DNA of 64,000 nucleotides from Proteles cristata cristata (GCA_017311185.1 JAESUZ010004141.1:1-64000), one strand, 5' to 3'; counted from the first letter of the stretch, positions 22,778 to 35,070 are shown. Made by a program: numbers and translations. Notes: generated by a model not told the origin, from the sequence alone.

Positions 22778-22789
22778 ACTTATAAAACA

Positions 22790-23000
22790 CTAGAATAAAT
22801 AGAGGTAGGCAGATAGTTCTTGAGGAATCTGTAAAACTTTATGCAGGACGGTAGGCTCAAGAAAGGCCTCTTCGATTAAATGAAATATGAGTTGAGTCTT
22901 ACATCTTGAGAAATGAATTAGGCAAAGAAGAGAAGACAGGAGAAACAGTTTATGATGGGATACAAAGGAGAGTAGCAAGAAGTACTTTTTAATGGGTGTC
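22790..23000 (-). mobile_element. L2 fragment (antisense), right part
   Basis: 'ggctcaagaaaggcctcttc' and 'atgagttgagtcttacatct' match antisense L2 (gggaaggcctctctgagg; gagctgagacctgaagg). Confidence 0.5.
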
Positions 23001-23004
23001 CATA

Positions 23005-23210
23005 ATAATAAAAGTAATAGCAAAGGTTTGTTTAACCCTCACTATGTACCAGTTACCCTGCTAGGCACTTTACATGTTTGTTTGTTTTGTTTAATAATTT
23101 GATCCTCATTATAATCTCAGAAATAGGAAGTGATAGCTTACCCACTTTGTAGTTGATGAATTGCTGTCCAGATGAACGGTTGCCCTTGAACTTCTGTGAA
23201 TAAGTAGTTG
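23005..23210 (-). mobile_element. MIR SINE (antisense)
   Basis: 'aataataaaagtaatagcaa', 'accctgctaggcactttaca' and 'gatcctcattataatctcag' give a clear antisense MIR/MIRb pattern. A short TTTG patch lies inside. Confidence 0.7.
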
Positions 23211-23249
23211 AGCTGGAAACCTAAGCTTCCCTGAAATCATGAGCCTGAC

Positions 23250-23540
23250 GAAAGGGGTCGAGGGGGTATATGAGGAAGCAAGATTCTAAAGAGCTTTGCG
23301 TACCTCGGGGAGTGGGTGGGTTTACCTCAAAAGAAATGGGGAGCTGTTCCAGGCTTCTAATCTGAAAAGCTACCTGAGGCAGAGATCTTGATTTGGCACG
23401 GCCGTTTCAGTGGGGGTGCGTTGTCAGAGATTAATTTGGGGAAAGGGCGAGACTGGAGGCAGATACGCCCACGCGAGGCTGTTGTCAAGGCCCATGTGAG
23501 CGTCCTGAGACCCAAGAGAGAGGAGCAGGATGGGCATGTC
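23250..23540 (-). mobile_element. L2 fragment (antisense)
   Basis: 'gattctaaagagctttgcg', 'aaagggcgagactggaggca' and 'gaggctgttgtcaaggccc' match antisense L2 (gcaagagtggaagcaggg; gaggctattgcagtagtcc). Confidence 0.5.
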
Positions 23541-23639
23541 TTGTCAAAATTTGGATGCAGGGAGAGAGGGTGGACTAAGAACCGTGCTCAGGATTTGAAG
23601 AATAATTTACTTATTCAAAAATAACCATCAGTTGATAAT

Positions 23640-23770
23640 CCAGCCAACAAACATTTTTGAGCGTCTGCCTCGTACTCCAGACCATCCTAGGCCTGGGAGT
23701 AAAATTGATATGCAGGATACAGCCCCTGGGCTCAAGGGGCCACACTCTCGAGATGGAGATAAATGAGAAT
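23640..23770 (-). mobile_element. L2 3'-end fragment (antisense)
   Basis: 'ccaacaaacatttttgagcg', 'ccatcctaggcctgggagt' and 'atacagcccctgggctcaag' match the antisense L2 terminus. Confidence 0.6.
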
Positions 23771-24114
23771 CATCATAGGTAACCAACGTGATATACGCAC
23801 AGGCATACCACCAAACTGCGCTTGGGAAGCGTGGACCGTAGATGGCCTTCGCAGAAGAGGGGAGCCCATCCCCATCTTTCTCTCGACCTGAGACTCACGT
23901 TTCCAGCTATTAGCTGGTCACCTATGCTGGTTGTCCCTCAGGCGTTTCTAACATTCGAGCTCATGCTCTGATCTCCAAAGTGCCTTCTTCTTCTTATATA
24001 TTATGTTTCATGTCCTAATCGTATTTATTCAGGAAATATTTTCTTTGCATATGCATAAAGTGCCAGATATTGTATCAGGCGTCAAGCTTAAAGAATTCCT
24101 AAAGGATGTTAATG
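23771..24114. other. Unassigned; possible L2 antisense trace at 24025-24085
   Basis: 'attcaggaaatattttctttgc' then 'gtgccagatattgtatcagg' may be another L2 end. Nothing firm. Confidence 0.35.
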
Positions 24115-24541
24115 TTTTCACTGTGGCTTTTTATTTTGATGTAGTCTTAGTAGTTTAATTTTGCCTCTGTTTCCTTGCCTAAGGAGACATATCTAGCAAA
24201 ATGTTTCTGTGCCTTATGTCAGACAAGTTACTTCTTACATTCTCTTCTAGGAGTTTTAAAAAGGTCTCAGGTCTCATTCTCAGGTCTTTAATCCATTTTG
24301 AGTTCATTTTGTGGATGGTGTTAGAAAGTGGTCTAGTTTCATTCTTTTGCAGGGAGCTATCCCATTTTCCCAGCATCGTTTGTGGAAGAGACTGTCTTCC
24401 TCATTGCATTTTCTTGCCTCCTTTGTTGTACATTAATTGATCATACAGTCATGGTCTGGATTCTCTGTCCTGCTCCATTGACCTGTGTCCATTGTACACC
24501 AGTACCAACCATACTGTTTTGAATACTACAGCCTTGTAGTA
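24115..24541 (-). mobile_element. LINE-1 ORF2 remnant (antisense), left part
   Basis: The minus-strand frame at 24179-24376 contains [16 protein letters not shown] and KLLEENVRSNLSDI, recognisable as the C-terminal part of L1 ORF2p. Plus-strand text such as 'agtttcattcttttgcaggg' is typical antisense L1. It is 5'-truncated, carries stops and cannot be functional. It is split by the SINE at 24546. Confidence 0.9.
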
Positions 24542-24545
24542 TACC

Positions 24546-24743
24546 TTTTTTTTTTTAAGTTTATTTATTTATTTTGAGAGAGAGAGAATATGAGTAGGTG
24601 GGAGAGGGATGGAGAGGGAGAGAGGGAGAGAGAGAATCCTAAGCAGGCTCTACACTGACAATGTGGGGCTCGAACTCACAAACCATGATATCATGACCTG
24701 AACCAAACTTGGATGCTTAACCCACTGAGCTGCCCAGGCGCCC
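24546..24743 (-). mobile_element. CanSINE inside L1 (antisense)
   Basis: The inverted copy ends at 'gctgcccaggcgcccc'. The L1 text 'cagccttgtagta' (24529-24541) is repeated as 'cagctttgtggta' at 24744-24756, showing target duplication of L1 sequence. The GA-rich part is expanded. Confidence 0.93.
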
Positions 24744-24800
24744 CAGCTTTGTGGTAGATCTTGAAGTCAGGTACTGTCATACTTCCAGCTTTGCTTGAAT
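24744..24800 (-). mobile_element. LINE-1 ORF2 remnant, right part
   Basis: Continues antisense ORF2 ('gatcttgaagtcaggtactg', 'atacttccagctttg') after the SINE. It breaks off at about 24800, the 5' truncation point. Confidence 0.8.
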
Positions 24801-27305
24801 GAGAAACAGAGGCCACAGTCATCTAAACGGTATAGTCAGAGATAACAAGACTTAATCCAAATAACGTAAAGAACACTAGCTCTCACATTTTTGCATTCTG
24901 TAGCTCCTGACAAAACCATTGTCCTCCCTGGAAGCAAACGGATGAACAGGACCCTGAGGCAGATTTTACCTTGTAGGAACACAGAAACACCCCTCCCCTG
25001 CTGCCGTGGCCAAGACCACTGTGAGGACAGAGTGGCATTGTTCACGCCCTCAAGGTCTAAGTCCAAGTGGAGGAAATAGGCAGGGGGGTGTCTGATAAGC
25101 TGCTGGTGCCATTCACTCTGGCTGGACAGCACTTGATGGGAACAGCTTGTAATGTTCTTGTGATAAAGGCTGAGAGACTGAATGGAATGTTTCTACTGAG
25201 CACAGCTTGGAACATTTCACACAGTTCTGCCACCCCCCAGGGGCACTCCGGCTTTGTGTAAAGGCACAACTCTCAGCAGAAGCTATCAGACTAACCAAAG
25301 AGGGGGAAATTGGTGGGGAAGAAGATTCTGCGGAGAACGGGAAGGCCCACAGAGAGGTGCCTCCCACGGAACCTACCACTGCGCCTTGTACCTAATATGC
25401 CCCCCATAAATGCTCTCTGAATGAACCAAGGGGGTGGCAGGTGGCAGGAAGGTGGTTGGGAGTTCTGGGGTAGAAAGAGGCTACAGCACCCATTAGTTTT
25501 TCATGAAGGTGGTTTCTATTGCATGCCCCTTTATTTGGCTCATGGGTGTTTTAAACGCCTGAAGATCAGAGGGAAGGAGAAAGAACAGAGCCCGACAAGT
25601 CATAATTGGCCCCACTGGATTCTGAAATCAACGGGCTGGAGAACTTCTGCCAAATGTGCACTCCCTGTGGCACTGTGAGGGGGCTGAGCAGCTGCAGGCT
25701 TGTACGGAGGGTTCTTGCCATTGATCTCGACTTTGGAGCTCATATTTCCACAATATGGTAGAGGAGAGAGGTGGCACATAGGCAGTTTCCACACCTAAGA
25801 TTCCATACAGCTCACCCCGAATCCCAAGACCCCAAACTCAAAGCCAGCCGCCCACAATGTAGAATAGGCCCCCAAAAGCAGAGCACTGAAGGCTCATGGC
25901 CAACTTAAGAAAAGAAACCCATTTCTACATCTGCCGAGATAGATGATCTATAGGAAACTCATTTAACCACTGACTTCAGCCCAACTGGAAAGTTGATGGA
26001 GCCTCCAGTGCTTAAACATTTGTCTGTTTCTTTTCATTCTTTGGCTGAGTCTGTAGCCAAGAGTCAGAGCACAAACTTGCCCCCAGAAAGGGAACCCTTG
26101 CCTCTAACGCTCATTCTGAAAGAGAAACCACTTTTCTCTTCATGACTGACCGTGTTCTCACAAGTTAGATAATTTAGGCCAGTCTTCAGGGTGTGGAAAT
26201 GTTTAGAGAGCACTCTGCAGTCAAAGTCACTGAACAGACTCAACTATGTAACCGAGGAAACTTTGCCCAATTCTCACCACAAGCCCAGTCGGAAAAGAGG
26301 AGCTTAGCTTACAAAAGGAACGGTCCTAGGCCACCGGCCCCTAGCTAAGCCAAGCCACCCTTGGTGGGGGGGTGGTTAGAACAGGCTCCAGATTATGAGC
26401 AGGGCCCAGAAAGTAGTATTTCAGTTGGAAAGACATGACAGCCCACCTGCGTGGCTGCTGCAATCAAGTACATGGCCAGCCCTTTCCTCTCGGCCCATCT
26501 CACTGGACCTCCCCTGCACCCTATGCCAGCTTCTTTCTAGCGGCCCTCTTGCATCTACTTTGGGGCGAGCAGCCCCAGGGCAGAGGCCGAGACGGCCAGG
26601 GCACCCCTGCCTCACCTGGTCCTCAGGAGGGCCGGTAGCTGAGAGGACACAGGGATCCCGGCTCACACACAGGTTGGAGTCAGCAGACCATTTTCCTGCT
26701 TTCTCTCTCTAGAAGTGATTTTGACTTAACCTCTTTTTAGTTTCACTGCTCTTACTTAACTGATAATACTAATTCTGTACTTATTGATGTTTGATAGAAT
26801 TTCAGTTCCTAAAATAGTGTTTTAGGATATAGAATACATTCATAATACATTTATAAGGATATAATTCTTAGGAATATCCTATTTCCACCACATTGGGCTC
26901 TACAGACTCAGATGGTATAAGTGTGACATTTTGATTGGAAAAAAAGATCCACTGTTGTCAAACCACCATTGAAGTCTGACGTGACCATGTGGAGACTTAA
27001 AAAAAGGACCGTTCCCACGTGTGAGCAGCTGTTATTAGAAATCTGTCAAAGGAACGTAGCATTTACCTTAACAAATTTGGATGAGTTTTTAAAATAACAC
27101 ATATATACACCACAAAAAAACCTCAACAAAACAATATCCTAAGGTAAACGCAGTAAAGATTTATGAGGCAGCCCTAACTCCAAAGACCACTTCAGGGGAG
27201 TGGACATTGTGCAGCCATTCGTTTCCTGTTTTGTAATCTCTTTCTTATGTTATTTCATTTAGGATATATTTTGCTGTCTAAATGTTTCTGAATTTTTTCC
27301 TTATG
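24801..27305. other. Long unassigned stretch
   Basis: About 2.5 kb with moderate GC and no repeat I recognise. Opposed open frames at 24836-25395 and 26395-26712 look compositional. A conserved or transcribed element could be here, but the sequence alone does not show it. Confidence 0.45.
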
Positions 27306-27351
27306 GCAAAAAAAAAAAAAAGAAGAAGAAGAAGAAAAAGAAAGAAAAAGT
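27306..27351. repeat. A run plus (GAA)n simple repeat
   Basis: A run of about 15 As, then 'agaagaagaagaagaaaaag' and 'aaagaaaaag'. Purine-only on this strand. Confidence 0.85.
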
Positions 27352-27499
27352 TTTCACTCAGTGTTTCTAGCTATTCTGCATCATGTGGGTTTGGGGGATA
27401 CGAAGTGTAATGTTGTACCAGAAATAGAAGTTGACTGATTTCTTTAAAACCTGTTCATTTAATACTTAAGTAAATTTAAAAAAATTAAAGCCACAGACA

Positions 27500-27960
27500 T
27501 ATTTAAAAGAAGAAGGTGAGCAGTTTGGCAGAGAGTTAGGAGGAGAGAAGTCATGGGAACACGAACAGAGGAGCTGGCGTGCGGATTGCAGATTATCGCA
27601 TTATCAGAGCATCAGGAATGAGGGTGAGTGAGAGAGGCGGTCGGAGGTTAGCACCACGGAGCATTGAAGGGCACGCTAATTGGATCCGAGCCTCTGTGTG
27701 ATTTGGTTCTATTTAAGGAACTGGGGAAGATGTGCGTTTCGGAAAGATCATTCTGTCTAGAGAGGGAGGCGTTGGGAGGGCCAGGCCCGGAGGACAGGTG
27801 GTATCATAACCCAGATGAGAGAAATCGTCTCTAACTAGGGCATGAGTTACAGAAGTGAGTACAGAGGATGGACACAATCCAGAAGCATCTAGCAGGCATA
27901 GAAGGAAGGGCAGATCCCAGAAACAGTTAATAAGTATGACTCTGGAACTTAGTGAGGAAT
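27500..27960 (-). mobile_element. L2 fragment (antisense)
   Basis: 'cgtttcggaaagatcattct', 'gggccaggcccggaggacag' and 'cccagatgagagaaatcgtc' match antisense L2 (ttttagaaagatcactctgg; gtccaggtgagagatgatg). One of the longer L2 pieces here. Confidence 0.6.
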
Positions 27961-28500
27961 CAGGAATGTTCCCTGAGTTCTCCTGCAAGGAATGAAATGC
28001 CCGAGGTGCCACAGAAAGGGGGTTCTGAGGATGAGAGCAGAGCTTTGAGCGGGGAATGGATGAGATCCGTTTCGAATGTGTTCGACACACTAAGATTCAT
28101 TTGGGGCACGTTCAGTTTACCTTGCAGACCTCTGGGTTTCGCTCAGGCTCCCCATCTCAGTTTAAATTCTGTGCCCTCGGCTGGAAGAACCCCTTTATGG
28201 CTCCTGTTTGTGACTTGGATCTGGCCTCGCAACTCTGAACACTTCTTTACTTGGGGACTCAGTTGGGCGGCTGCAGCTCCTCAGGATGTCCTTGCCCTGG
28301 GTTGGCGAGAGGATGCAGGGACGTCTTCCTTGCCTTGTGGTTCTTTGCGGGCCCAGTGGAAATCCCTGCGCACAGACTGACAGGCACCACAGCTCAGCCG
28401 GCTCTGAGCTGCTGCTTGAGAAGGGAGCCTGGGAAAGAAAAGAATGGACCAGGCTGTCGTGCCGGGAAACTAGTAGACTCCCTTGGCTATTCATTGAAAG
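27961..28500. other. Unassigned sequence
   Basis: GC-rich with open frames on both strands and no recognised domain or repeat. Confidence 0.4.
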
Positions 28501-28504
28501 TCAG

Positions 28505-28590
28505 GCCATTGTCTTTTCGGTAAACATTGACCAAGTGCCCACCAGGCGTCAGGAACTGGGAATTCAGCAGCCCCTGAGCCCCTGCCTCTT
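28505..28590 (-). mobile_element. L2 3'-end fragment (antisense)
   Basis: 'gtaaacattgaccaagtgcc', 'caggcgtcaggaactgggaa' and 'cagcagcccctgagcccctg' match the antisense L2 terminus. Confidence 0.5.
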
Positions 28591-28770
28591 GTCATCTCCC
28601 AATGAGTAGGCATAAGGGGCAAACAAGCTGATTGGGAAGAAAAAGTTCCCCTCACCTTTCGCTGCCCTTTGTGGGTTTGCTCTAAACAGGATACAATAAA
28701 TCTCGTGTACCCAATGCCTTCTTTGGGTACAGATTCGGTGAGAAAGGTGCCATGCCTAAGAATTTGATCT

Positions 28771-29007
28771 GGGGGTGCCTGGGTGGCTTAGTCGGTTAAG
28801 CATCCGACTTTCGCTTGGGTCACGACCTCGCGGTTCGTGGGTTCGAGCCCCGCGTCGGGCTCTGTGCTGACTGCCAGCTCAGAGCCTGGAGCCTGTTTCA
28901 GTCTGTGACTCCCTCTCTCTCTGACCCTCCCCTGCTCACGCTGTCTCTCTCTCTCTCCTAGAAACAAATAAAAAACATTTAAAAAAATTTTTAAAAATCA
29001 TAAAAAA
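28771..29007 (+). mobile_element. Young CanSINE with exact 14-bp target duplication
   Basis: Begins 'gggggtgcctgggtggctta'. The direct repeat 'aagaatttgatctg' lies at 28758-28771 and 29008-29021 without mismatch. Many CpGs remain, for example in 'cgcggttcgtgggttcgag', which suggests a recent insertion. It carries the diagnostic extra bases in 'gctgactgccagctcagag', shared with copies at 39959 and 46276. Confidence 0.97.
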
Positions 29008-29021
29008 AAGAATTTGATCTG

Positions 29022-30024
29022 ACCCAGGGTTAAAAAATAAGCACAAACCTTTCGTTTTAAATTTTCTATTTCTTCTCAGTGTTTCTGTAGCTCAAGGCGG
29101 TTGATTGAGGGAGGGAGTGCCGTTGCTGGGTGAGACTTTGTGATGGGCTGGGAGGCCCTGGAGGTGGATGGATAGGAAGTGGACCCCACGGCTGCTCCCC
29201 AGAATCCTCTCTCCAAGGCGGGCCGGGGGGACGAGGGTGCCGGGATGTGTGAGGGTGTGTGGCCGGTGATGTGTGCACGCATTCTTTCTGGAGATACAGA
29301 AGCCCCGAACGCTGCAGGGAGAGTGAGAGGGCCTCTCTTCCCTCCGAGGTAGTGGAGACACCTCTGAGGGGTCTTCACCCAGAGGGCTGTTCTGTGGAAG
29401 CACAAATCCCCCAACTCCACACCCTCACCCCCAGTTTGCATGGGTCACACTGGACAAATAGCTCAGGCCACGAGACACGCTGCTGACGATTCTGTCCTGT
29501 GGCTCGCCCCAGGGGGAAGGGAGAGGACAGAGTCTCCCTTCCAAGCAGAGCTTAACTGAATACTTTCAGTGAAAAAAGAAAACATCAAGCAAGCATCTTG
29601 GGCCCATCTGTCAGCACCCCCCTGCTCCCCCCTCTTCCCCAAAAGCCAGATCTAAAACGTTATCTAAGACAGAGCAGCACCGACCTCTTTTCCCTCCTGA
29701 AATGCAGGGCAGCGCACTTGGTGTTCCCGTGACAATTTTCTGCCCCATTGGATCCCCCACCCCCAATAATAATCACCAACACAAATCTCGTTTTAAGGGG
29801 AGGTAAGGGAGGAGGAATGAAAGGGAAAGTTGGTCCTAATCAGAGAGGAAGATGAGGGGAACCTTCTAACGCAGGAGTGCGTGGATTTCGGGGAAGGTGC
29901 TGACGGACCAGACTGCCACAGGGGGACACCTGCCTGGGAGCCTGCCCCCTGCCCCAGAGAGCTGGCGGGACGGTGCTGCCTCCTCCGGGGGTGCTGCCAG
30001 GATCTCTGAGACTGAGCACCTACT
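29022..30024. other. Unassigned GC-rich sequence
   Basis: About 1 kb, moderately GC-rich but without CpG-island density. Overlapping frames at 29066-29486 are open on both strands. No known family is recognised. Confidence 0.45.
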
Positions 30025-30131
30025 CTAGAAGCTTGCACCCAGCTCAGGCGAGCTATTTAACCTCACTGTGCCTCAGTTGCCTTATTTGTCAAAAGGAAAG
30101 AATAAAATGACCTATTGCAGAGAGGGTTGGG
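30025..30131 (+). mobile_element. MIR SINE, left part
   Basis: 'cctcactgtgcctcagttgc', 'cttatttgtcaaaaggaaag' and 'agagagggttg' are MIR core and 3' text. It is cut by the L1 insertion and resumes at about 30247. Confidence 0.7.
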
Positions 30132-30246
30132 TTTTTTTTTTTTTTTTTTTGTATTTTTTATCCAAGTATAACTAACAGTGTTATAGTAGTTTCAGGTGTA
30201 CAACACCCGAGGACTTCTCTGTCCTCATCGAGATGAGTGTACCCTT
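30132..30246 (-). mobile_element. LINE-1 3' end inside MIR (antisense)
   Basis: A T run of about 19 (the poly(A) tail) is followed by 'ccaagtataactaacagtg' and 'gtagtttcaggtgtacaac', the antisense of an L1 3' end. Only about 115 bp survive, a severe 5' truncation. Confidence 0.75.
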
Positions 30247-30310
30247 GAAATGGGTTAATGTTGTGAGGGGCTTAAACCAAGCATACCTGGCACAGGGTGC
30301 TGAGGGCGTG
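30247..30310 (+). mobile_element. MIR SINE, right part
   Basis: 'gttaatgttgtgaggggctt' and 'catacctggcacagggtgct' complete the MIR interrupted at 30131. Confidence 0.6.
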
Positions 30311-32309
30311 TTTACTCAGCAAATGGCCTGAAGTTACGCCCGAGCAAAGCCACTTGCTCCAGGAGAGAGCAGCTGCTGGACGTCCAGGACCCGCAGAGCT
30401 GCCTGTGGCCAGACTGTCGGATGCAGTGGGCTCTCGGGTGAGGTGTGACGAGGAGGGGAGGTCATGACGTCAGAGGACAAGGTCCGTGTGCTCTTGCCAC
30501 AGGGCCTGGGTAGGAAAGGAGGGTGGGGGGGCTTGACTTGTCACCGCCAGGGTGCAAGGCTGAGACTGGAAGATGTTCGACAGCCCCAGGCCAGTACATT
30601 GCTCTGGTTCCCAGATCATTTCCTGGTCCAGGAGCTATTCCTAGAGCGAGCTTGAGCCGGAGGAGAGGGTTTATCCTGTGTCAGCCCCATAAACGTTCCG
30701 CTGGTTTTACAACCCCTGTCCTTGCCAGCTGGACAGGTGCCCATCAATACTTGCAGAGTAACTGATTCCTGCCAGAAGGCCCCTCGGTAACTTGCTAACT
30801 CTTTGTTACGTCTCTCTGGCCTATGAGCTGATGCTCAGATTAAATGACTGTGGGTCCATCATCTTAGCTCCTGTGCCCGCCTGCTCTCTGGAGCCCCATC
30901 TTCTGCCTGCAGCCTTCTCTGTCCCTTGAGCAGGGGTGGGCAGCAGCTCCTCCTCCTGGCCTCCGGGCAGCAGCATCACTGCTGGACCCTGGTGTTCTTT
31001 ACTCAGCTCATCCAGCCGCCTCAGCGGCCTTGTCAGCCAGCCGCAGCCAGTTGGTTGTTCACTGTCCTGTGAGCCTCCTTCTCTACCTGATCATCACATC
31101 CTGTTCCTGTACCTACTTGTAATTTTCTGATTTATACTCCAGCAGTCACTGTCACGGAAACCTTTACAGCGCTGACCCCACCACAGTACAATTGTAACAA
31201 AAACGGCTCCCGTTCTCAGCCCAGACACAAGGCATAGGGCAGGTGATCCATGTAAATGCTGATCAAATGATGGATGGGATCACAGCCACTCATTTTCAAG
31301 GACTTCTGGAAGAGTGGGATTATTTTGGTCCCCAGACTCCATCTGTTCTAGAAGTTAAAAATAAAATGAGAATTCAATTAAAACTATGCACACAACCCAC
31401 CCAATATTGTGCCAGATCTTCTGATAATACCCTACTTTACAGCCTATCAGAAACGGAAGTGTATGTGTGCGGTTAAAGAAAACACCTTAGAATGTCAAAT
31501 CGCTTTAATTATAGGATACATCAGTGTATATGCAAATAGCAAAGATTTTTTTTTCTTAAGAAACATATCTTGCCTTTAAGCTTCTTGCTCCTATTTTTCT
31601 GCAGAGGGAAGATCTGCAAAGGATGTAAGGAACTCAACCACTTAGTATTTTCTGTTCCACTTGTCTCCTTTGAGCAAAATCAAGGTCAATGGATGGGAGC
31701 TCAGCAGTCACGTAGGGCTCTGTCTGTAGTGCTCGTCATGAAGTTCAGTAAACCAGGACCATGGCAGAGTCCATCCCACAGTTCTTGTCTGGAAAGGAAC
31801 CTCTAAGGGGTGTACCCTATAGCTTAGGGGTCCCCTTCTAATCCCAGTTTTGCTGAGGATTCATAAGAAACATTTTCCTTACTAGATGGATGGCTTTCAC
31901 CTGCCTCCACTAAATGGCTTTTAGTTTTGACTAAAGGAGTCCATTACATTAGCTGATGCATTAATCCCATTACAGTGTTGCTTCTCATTTTTAAGATCCA
32001 GCCTCTGAGAACTGTTGATAGAACTGAGAACTGATGATAGGGGTGATGATAGCCTCTAACGGCAGGGCTCATTTCTTTTCTGTTAACGTGCCTGGAACAG
32101 AAGTATCACAAACAAGCCCCATCCTTGCCAGTGCCCAAACCAGTAGGTAACCCCCTGAGAGTGCTGGGGGAGAAGGGAGGAGCGAATATGGAAGAGGAAG
32201 TCCAAATATCCCCAGAGAGGCTATCCGCTGACCTCCGGATTTGCTTTCAATCCTGAGGTTCTAAGCGATTCTCGCAGCCGTCTCTCAGCCGTGATGGGTG
32301 CAGCTAGAC
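30311..32309. other. Long unassigned stretch
   Basis: About 2 kb with no repeat or gene recognised. A small imperfect tandem duplication of 'ctgagaactg(t/a)tgatag' lies at about 32005-32040. Confidence 0.45.
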
Positions 32310-32405
32310 TTATTGTACACATATTTTTGCATATATCAGATGCTTATGTTTTATGCCTTAAACTAATACAATGTCACACATCAATTATATCTCAAGAAAA
32401 CTCAG
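32310..32405 (+). mobile_element. LINE-1 3' terminal fragment
   Basis: 'ttaaactaatacaatgtcac' and 'caattatatctcaagaaaac' match the sense end of an L1 3' UTR (gaaactaatataatgt; caattatacttcaataaa). It is short and old. Confidence 0.55.
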
Positions 32406-34654
32406 GGGAAAAGTGACAGGTGCAGAAACTTTTTACCGTTCCCCCTTTAGAAGGATCATTCCCCCTTTGCTCCTGTTAGTAATAGAATTTTCAGGAGCAC
32501 TGGCTGTTCAGCTGGAGACTTCATGCCCCAGCCCACTTTGCAGTCAGAGTAAGTTGAGGCCAATGGGTTATGAGAGAAAGCCATTCTTGCAATTTCTGGA
32601 TTGTGCCTTTAAAGGAAGCTTCTGGTTAGCTATGATACTTATTATCTCTACCTCTGGGATTCAGAGAGATAGCATTTTACCTCTTTTTGACTCCCAGGCC
32701 AAGCACATTTATACATAAGATCTTACCACGTATCTCACTCTGTTGTAAAAACTTCTACATCTTCCAGGCTCTTTGTGGAGCTAAGTTCTTAGTCACATTT
32801 GCCTGCCCAGCCCTAAGTAGCAGCCGTTGTTCCTGCCACAGTAGAGAGTTCCCATAAATGTTTCCTACATAAATGGAGGAATTAGGGAATACCCTGTACA
32901 ATACCCAGTCTTCCTGCTGATTAGGGTCAATTTACAAGATGTTGCAAAAATCACAAAAAGCATGTCGTTTGTTTTTGCCAGTGACTCCAAGTTGTTGATA
33001 GCAGTTGATTCTATTTCAAGAACCAACCCCTCTCCTCCCCACACCCACCCTGTACACATCAGAAAATGCACCCAAGCCAGAAAATGTATCGTCTCTCAAA
33101 TGTCAGATCTCTAGCCAACAATGACCTTTTATTTTCAGGAAATATTTTAGTGCATTATTGCAGTCTTTGGCTGATGGCTACATCTCAGTTTCAAATATTT
33201 CAGCAGCTACTTTATAGGAAATTCAGCTTGAAAAAGAGGCTGATGAGGTATGTTTCTCTATTGTGACTAGAACAGGGACCTTGCCTTATAGCAAGACAAT
33301 AAAGTAGCATTGCACTGTATCAAGATAATCAAGTCACATTTTGGAGGGAAAAAACCACAATAGCTCTGTGGTAAATAATGGTTATCATTTGGCTGAACAT
33401 TCACTTGGATACAATAAAGACAAAAGAGAAATTTCTTGCCTTCCCTGTTTTCTTCTAGTTGGTATTACTTTCTAAAACATCCCATATCTTCCAAGTGGAG
33501 GTAATCCGCTGGTACAAATGGATTGCACCATCTGAGGTAAATTAAGTGACCAGCATCCATCTTTCACACCTTAATAAAAAACAGACCCAAGTCGATTCAA
33601 GTCAGAAAGAAAAGTGAAGCCCCTATTCTGTCTTAGTCCATAGCACTGAAGTGTGCATTCTTTAGACATAGAACTTTTTAACCAATCCTGACAGAGATGA
33701 ACATTTCATGCCATGAAATGTTTAAATGTGAAACTGGCCCCTATTATTTGTCAACAGAGCAAATTAGAATAGTCAACATGCAGCACAGAATCTTCAACAC
33801 AGAAGGAAGGAAGTGTCTGTGGGCTTGTGAATAGCTATTATTTTAGGGCCACAATGAGCTGTCTTGTAGGCGGGAATGCTGAAACACAGAGGCATCACAG
33901 ACCAGCAGCCCAGAGCATGAGAACTTGAACCCGAGGCCCTGAGCCCAGGCGGTTTCCACCACCTAATGCTCTTTAGTAAATACTGGGGACTATTAACTTG
34001 ATACTAGCAGCCTCCGGAAATGTAACAAGAAACCAATCCAATGCCTCAAGAAATGAAAACTACCTTGGAAGTGTGTCACCTGATTTCTTTCGCTTATAGA
34101 TACCTCGCCCCAGGAGGAGAGAGTGGCGGCCATTGGGAGTGACACACATTTGGAGTTTAATGGGAGCGAAGAGTGCAAGCCGACCAGGGGGGTCCTCTTC
34201 ACCTGAGCTCAGTTTCTCCTTCTCTTTACTAGAATGCTCTAAATTCTAGGTGTTTGCATAGGAATAATACATTCATATAGTGTCTCATGAAATTTTACTT
34301 TTACCATTAATCCAAATACCCTAGAGGGAAAAATAGTTGTAGGGATTGAAATCTGCCAAAAGATACCACAAATTGAGTGCAGAGTGAGGTTTCCCAGGAT
34401 CCAGCTCTCAAGATACTCCCAAGGTCAGGGAGACAGCACTGTCAAGAACAACATACAGGGGGCCACACTGAGAGGACACAGACCAGCCCAGGGACAGAGA
34501 AGTAGGTGTATGTGAAGACAGACCCAAAGATACTAGAAATGGCATTAAAAAAATTCTTTGAAAAGCAACTTACTTGTAAATGATGAAGGGCTTAATGATA
34601 ATAATAATAACAATGACAGTAACTAGAAATAAAATCTTTACTGTACTTTATGGG
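32406..34654. other. Long unassigned stretch
   Basis: About 2.2 kb of average composition with no recognised element, CpG cluster or convincing exon. A short (AAT)n patch lies near 34598-34612. Confidence 0.45.
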
Positions 34655-35070
34655 CACCCATCCCCATCTGCTGCTTGCCCAGCCTTCTCTTCCTTCCAGC
34701 GAGGTTTCTTCCCATTATTTGAATGCCTCAATCCTCGGCGTTCACACCTGTTCCTTCTTCTGTGAGGAAGGTGGTCTCCCATTTCCACCACCCCTTTCAC
34801 CTGACAATTTCTTACTTACCCCTCAGCTCCCACATGGAACAGCTGTTCCTCGGAGAAACTTGCCCTGATTCCCTGAGAGGAATCGCGATTCCTCTGTTTT
34901 ATGTTCTCATGACAGCTTACAGTTTTTATTGCAATCGTGGTAGTTTTAACGCTTGCTCAGTGCATGGTCTGTGAGACCCCCGATTCCGTGAGGCCAGGAC
35001 CATGTCTGCACCCCCACCTCCCAGCACAGTGCCGGTGCAAGGGTATTTCGTAGATACTGTTGAACCAATT
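34655..35070 (+). mobile_element. L2 3'-region fragment
   Basis: 'tcggagaaacttgccctgat', 'ccgtgaggccaggaccatg' and 'cccagcacagtgccggtgca' follow the sense L2 order down to the 3' end. About 400 bp is preserved. Confidence 0.65.
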
